A DNA stretch of 64,000 nucleotides from Alpinimonas psychrophila (GTDB lineage Bacteria > Actinomycetota > Actinomycetes > Actinomycetales > Microbacteriaceae): positions 26,757 through 90,756 of the forward strand of contig NZ_JACGWU010000008.1 of assembly GCF_014137865.1 (NCBI RefSeq), written 5' to 3'. The position numbers and the translations under genes are program-made. Position 1 is the first letter of the stretch. Each line of letters begins with the position of its first letter. The notes under the pieces are model-generated. The model had not been told where the DNA came from. It searched no databases and saw nothing but the letters and a program-made list of their open reading frames with translations. Below are positions 60,707-64,000 of this stretch, piece by piece.

Positions 60707-60759
60707 CAGACGAACATTGCCCCTCACCTAAAGAAAAGGCGAGGGGCAATGTTCGTCTG
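60707..60759. terminator. 19-bp perfect-stem bidirectional terminator
   Basis: CAGACGAACATTGCCCCTC at 60707 pairs perfectly with 60741-60759; a further CCT/AGG extends the stem. It separates convergent genes. T/A tracts are short, so it works mainly by stem strength. Confidence 0.85.
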
Positions 60760-60771
60760 GAGGGAGGGCCT

Positions 60772-62007
60772 TTATGTTCTTAGGATCGAGCCACCACTGC
60801 GCTTACGCGACAGGGCGTCGATTGTTGCAGCACCGACGAGGACACCACCGGTGACGAGAAAGTTGATGCCCGCGGGAAGGCCGATAAGACCAAGGCCGTT
60901 GTCGATGATGGAAATCACGAGCGCTCCGACAATGGCGTTCATCATGCGACCGCGACCGCCAAAGAGGCTGACGCCGCCCACGACGGCTGCGGCGACACCG
61001 TTGAGAACGATGGTTCGGCCGGCGGTTGATTCCACCGAGCCAATCCGGCTAGCGTGCAGGAGCCCGGAGACCACGGCAAGCGTTGAGCAGATCATGAAGG
61101 CAGCGATGCGAATCTTGGCAACGTCAATGCCGGCACGGCGCCCGGCTTCTGGATTGCCACCTACAGCGTAGAGGTAACGACCAAATAAGGTGCGATCAAG
61201 CACGAATGTTCCGATGAAGACGATGACGAGAACGATCGGAATCACAATCGGAACACCGGCGATTGCTTTGATGGAGACGCTTCTATTTTCGTTCAGGATG
61301 GCGACAGCGATGCCGCCAAGAACAGCCATAAAGGCGAGACGAATAAAGAGCATTGAGATGGGACGCGTCGCCAACCCCGTGCGCGTGCGACGGCTGCGGT
61401 CCCACAGTGCGATGAGGAAGGAACCGACAACCATGATGGCCAGCATGCCCCAACCGGCCCACTCGGGCATGTTGCTGTTCATGATGGCCTGGATGGCAGG
61501 AATGTCAACGCGGTAAATTCCACCATCACCGAGCATGATCAGCTGAAGCCCTTGGAACCCCAAGAAGAAGCCCAGCGTGACGACGAAGGACGGCACCCTG
61601 ATTTTCGCCACGAAGAAACCGATGATCCACCCCGTGAGCGAGCCAAAGGCCAGCGCAGCGATGACCGAGAGAAGGGGGTCGATCCCCATCTTCTGATTCA
61701 GTACGACGAACAACGCCATGCCGACACCGGCGGTTACCCCGGCGGCAAGGTCAATCTCACCGAGGAGCAAGACAAAGACGAGGGCGCACGCCAAGACGGC
61801 GAGTTCGGCGGACTGAACGAACAGGTTGGCAAAGTTGAGCTTTGTCAAGAAGAACGGGCTGAGGGCCGAGAACAGAATCGCGAGAAGAATGAGAGCGGAG
61901 ACGGCCGGGAGGGCCCCCATTTCGCCACTGCGAATTCTTTGGAAGTAGGCGGTCGCTTGATCGCGAAGGGTTCCTTCGTGGCCGGTAGCCAGGGAAGTGT
62001 TGCTCAT
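60772..62007 (-). CDS. CUT2-family sugar ABC transporter permease
   Basis: 411 residues, about 10 or more hydrophobic helices. It is an XylH/RbsC/FrcC-type permease: GEIDLAAGVTAGVGMALF, FFVAKIRVPSFVVTLGFFLGFQGLQL, AVGGNPEAGRRAGI (ATPase-contact loop), NGVAAAVVGGVSLFGGRG. The start overlaps the ATPase stop by 4 bases. The long permease has extra helices, as in xylose-type permeases. Confidence 0.94.
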   Translation of the reverse strand: MSNTSLATGHEGTLRDQATAYFQRIRSGEMGALPAVSALILLAILFSALSPFFLTKLNFANLFVQSAELAVLACALVFVLLLGEIDLAAGVTAGVGMALFVVLNQKMGIDPLLSVIAALAFGSLTGWIIGFFVAKIRVPSFVVTLGFFLGFQGLQLIMLGDGGIYRVDIPAIQAIMNSNMPEWAGWGMLAIMVVGSFLIALWDRSRRTRTGLATRPISMLFIRLAFMAVLGGIAVAILNENRSVSIKAIAGVPIVIPIVLVIVFIGTFVLDRTLFGRYLYAVGGNPEAGRRAGIDVAKIRIAAFMICSTLAVVSGLLHASRIGSVESTAGRTIVLNGVAAAVVGGVSLFGGRGRMMNAIVGALVISIIDNGLGLIGLPAGINFLVTGGVLVGAATIDALSRKRSGGSILRT

Positions 62008-62756
62008 GAAGCTGCTCCTTCGAGGGACTTGGTGCCGGTGATGTACCCAACGACGTCGTTGTAGTTCGTGTCGGCTGTTGCCAGGGAGGCAACCATCCCC
62101 CCCAGGTAGAGAACGCTAATGAAGTCGGCGACTTGAAAAACATCGGCGAGGTTGTGGCTGATGATGATGACGCCAATTCCGTTATCGGCTAGACGACGGA
62201 CAAGGTTGAGAACCTGTTCGGTCTGGGCAACGCCGAGGGCGGCGGTGGGCTCGTCGAGAATCACGAGCTTGGCATTACGCAATACGGTGCGACCGATGGC
62301 GACGGTTTGACGCTGACCGCCCGAGAGGGATGAGACCTTCTGTCGAACGGACTTTACGGTGCGCACGGACAGGCTCTGCAATGCCTTGGTAGCCGCAAAT
62401 TCCATGGCTGCTTCGTCAAGGGTGCCCATGGCAACTTCTTCGCGCCCGAGAAACATGTTCTGAACGATGTCCAGGTTCTCGCACAAAGCGAGGTCCTGAT
62501 AAACAACCTCGATGCCAAGGTTGCTGGCCTGCTTGGGATTCACGATGTGGACATCGTGGCCGTCAAAACGCACGGTGCCTTCATCGAAAGGCTGCACTCC
62601 CGAGAGCCCCTTGATCAGGGTGGACTTGCCGGCGCCGTTGTCTCCCACAAGGGCGGTGACTTTGCCGGCGTAGGCCTTGAAGTCAATCCCCTTAAGGACA
62701 TCGACGGGGCCGAAGCTCTTTTTGACTCCGACGAGTTCGATCAGTGGCGTATCCAT
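62004..62756 (-). CDS. CUT2-family sugar ABC transporter ATPase, single nucleotide-binding domain
   Basis: 250 residues from the ATG at 62756 (AAAGGAG upstream). Walker A in VGDNGAGKSTLIK, signature SSLSGGQRQTVAIGR, Walker B in LVILDEPTAAL, H-loop in IIISHN. Most CUT2 ATPases are about 500-residue fused dimers; this is one domain, as in FrcA-type fructose/ribose/mannose systems, and must homodimerise. Confidence 0.94.
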   Translation of the reverse strand: MDTPLIELVGVKKSFGPVDVLKGIDFKAYAGKVTALVGDNGAGKSTLIKGLSGVQPFDEGTVRFDGHDVHIVNPKQASNLGIEVVYQDLALCENLDIVQNMFLGREEVAMGTLDEAAMEFAATKALQSLSVRTVKSVRQKVSSLSGGQRQTVAIGRTVLRNAKLVILDEPTAALGVAQTEQVLNLVRRLADNGIGVIIISHNLADVFQVADFISVLYLGGMVASLATADTNYNDVVGYITGTKSLEGAAS

Positions 62757-62841
62757 GCCATCTCCTTTGATGCTCCTCGCGCCGACGATGGCGTGAAGGT
62801 AATTCTGTCGCACAGTGTGCGCTGGGGGAAGCGTTAATAAA

Positions 62842-62878
62842 GGGTCTTCCCGCCGAGGATGAGTCGACGGGAAGACCC
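62842..62878 (-). terminator. intercistronic hairpin after the substrate-binding protein gene
   Basis: GGGTCTTCCCG pairs perfectly with CGGGAAGACCC 11 bases past the binding-protein stop, with a weak T-rich tail on the minus strand. It probably lowers read-through so that the binding protein is made in excess over the ATPase and permease. Confidence 0.75.
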
Positions 62879-62889
62879 AGAGGGTGGCT

Positions 62890-63939
62890 CTACTTGACTT
62901 TGTACATCGTGCACGCGGCAGCTACGGCTGCGGTGCAGAGTTCAGAAGCCTTGGCATCGCCGGCCGTGACGACATCAATGACGCTCGAAGCGACGATCTT
63001 GATGGGCGTAACCGCGACGAAGGGGGTTCCATCAGCGAGCTTCTTGCTCACCGAGGGGGTTGCGCCGTTCAAAATCTGAATGGCGAGGTCAGAAGCAGCG
63101 GCTGCTTCAACCTTGGCGGGCTTGTATACGGTGCAGGTCTGCTTGCCCAGAAGGACGTTTTGAAGACCGGCAACCGAGGCATCCTGACCGGAAACAGGAA
63201 TGGTCTTGCCATTCTTGTCGAGGATCGTGATAACGGAAGCAGCATTGGTGTCGTTGGCGACCCATACTGCATCAACCTTGCCACCGAGCGTGGTGTAAGC
63301 CTGTTCGAATGCGGTTCCAGCCTTGGCGCCATCCCAGGTTCCGGGAGTTTCGAACGCGGGCTTGATGCCAGCAGCTGACATGACAGCGACAGCACCGTCA
63401 TGGAACATCTTGGCGTTACCGTCTGCGGGGTCGCCGCCAACGTAAACAACACTGGCGGTCTTGGCGTCAACGCCAGCTGCCTTCAGTCCGTCAACGATGC
63501 AGGTACCTTCAATGCCACCAACAGCCTCGTTGTCGAAGGAGACGTAGTAGTCAGCTCCGGCGAAGGGGCGGTCGTAGGCGATCGACGGGATGCCCTGAGC
63601 CTTGGCCTTGGTGGCAACCGTAACGGCAGCACCTTGAAGGTCATCTAGGATCATGACGCCGCAACCCTTGCTGAGCTGCTGGTCGGCGATCGTGGCGTAC
63701 TTAGCGGTGTCACCCTGAGCATTCTGGATGTCTGCTTCGAAGCCCGCGGCGGTCAAAGCATCGTTGAGAGCGGGGCGGTCGCTTGCCTCGTAGCGAGGTG
63801 ACGACTGGGTGTCGGGCAGGATAACGCAGGCGCGCTTGCTGGCGGCCGTTGTTCCACCGGTGGAAGCGCTACAGCCCGAAAGCATGAGTGCGCCTGCTGC
63901 GGCCATGGCAACAATTGAGATTAATGAAGACTTCTTCAT
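62890..63939 (-). CDS. sugar ABC transporter substrate-binding lipoprotein
   Basis: 349 residues from the ATG at 63939 (AAGGGGGAG upstream). Lipoprotein signal: KK, a hydrophobic core, then the lipobox LSGCSAS (Cys near residue 22). The periplasmic-binding-protein type 1 fold follows: CVILPDTQSSPRYEASDRPAL, GVMILDDLQGAAV, YDRPFAGADYYVSFDNEAVG, WVANDTNAASV, PVSGQDASVAGLQNVL. This is xylose/ribose/fructose-binding-like. It is the first gene of the operon; the sugar is not fixed by sequence. Confidence 0.94.
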   Translation of the reverse strand: MKKSSLISIVAMAAAGALMLSGCSASTGGTTAASKRACVILPDTQSSPRYEASDRPALNDALTAAGFEADIQNAQGDTAKYATIADQQLSKGCGVMILDDLQGAAVTVATKAKAQGIPSIAYDRPFAGADYYVSFDNEAVGGIEGTCIVDGLKAAGVDAKTASVVYVGGDPADGNAKMFHDGAVAVMSAAGIKPAFETPGTWDGAKAGTAFEQAYTTLGGKVDAVWVANDTNAASVITILDKNGKTIPVSGQDASVAGLQNVLLGKQTCTVYKPAKVEAAAASDLAIQILNGATPSVSKKLADGTPFVAVTPIKIVASSVIDVVTAGDAKASELCTAAVAAACTMYKVK

Positions 63940-64000
63940 TTTCTCCCCCTTCTGAATGTTTTGTGTCTTGGTTCCCGGCAAGCCGAGGTTGACTCCTCTA

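Overview
The window looks like a chromosome segment of an actinobacterium, most likely Microbacteriaceae or a close Micrococcales relative. The base composition is moderately GC-rich. The housekeeping order murB - aspartate aminotransferase - tRNA-Trp - secE - nusG - rplK - rplA - (aminotransferase) - rplJ - rplL is the arrangement I know from that group, and NusG carries the long acidic N-terminal extension typical of Actinobacteria. The assignment rests on gene order and protein character only.

Layout. (1) 1-3811: class I fumarase/mesaconase (5' end outside the window), MaoC hydratase, CitE-type lyase and family III CoA-transferase, resembling itaconate/mesaconate (C5 dicarboxylate) dissimilation modules. 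(2) 3824-10139: membrane b-type cytochrome, EtfA/EtfB, an FCD-type GntR regulator, an acyl-CoA dehydrogenase and a semialdehyde dehydrogenase. (3) 10136-24317: an amine-utilisation island with two glutamine-synthetase-like gamma-glutamyl ligases, three class I glutamine-amidotransferase-type hydrolases, a zinc alcohol dehydrogenase, PuuC-like and HpaE-like aldehyde dehydrogenases, an APC permease, an acetoacetate-decarboxylase-family protein, a P450 coupled to a one-domain HtaA protein, and a MarR regulator. (4) 24320-27535: homoprotocatechuate meta-cleavage genes (HpaD and HpaG-like; HpaE lies just before) followed by a 3-Cys ferredoxin and a ferredoxin reductase that probably serve the P450. 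(5) 27547-35035: PucR regulator, GabT, glutamate dehydrogenase, a RelE/Phd toxin-antitoxin pair, agmatine deiminase and a PLP decarboxylase.

(6) 35054-37322 is the least conventional stretch. A 28-codon gene (35366-35452) ending in a Cys-x-x-Cys-Gln tail has a strong ribosome site, a good promoter with an operator-like inverted repeat over its -35, and a 3' hairpin. It lies directly before a 592-residue membrane histidine kinase with no adjacent response regulator. I read this as a candidate signal-peptide or modified-peptide system.

(7) 37350-51687: core genes (HadA/HadB-like dehydratases, murB, aspartate aminotransferase, tRNA-Trp, secE, nusG, L11/L1, L10/L7-L12), interrupted by an IS30-family element with repeated ends, a YqaJ-type nuclease, a two-component system and a PfkB kinase. 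(8) 51688-63981: a CDP-glycerol-transferase-like protein, an SDR, an APC permease, a glutarate module (CoA-transferase plus glutaryl-CoA dehydrogenase), an Nramp transporter, a saccharopine-dehydrogenase-family protein and a CUT2 sugar ABC transporter with a single-domain ATPase.

How it fits together: amines and amino acids probably enter through APC permeases. They are gamma-glutamylated, oxidised and hydrolysed, or transaminated by GabT with glutamate dehydrogenase recycling the acceptor. Carbon leaves as semialdehydes, aromatic ring-cleavage products, C5 dicarboxylates or glutaryl-CoA. Electrons from acyl-CoA dehydrogenases go to EtfAB. Several divergent promoters in the island share short motifs, suggesting common control.
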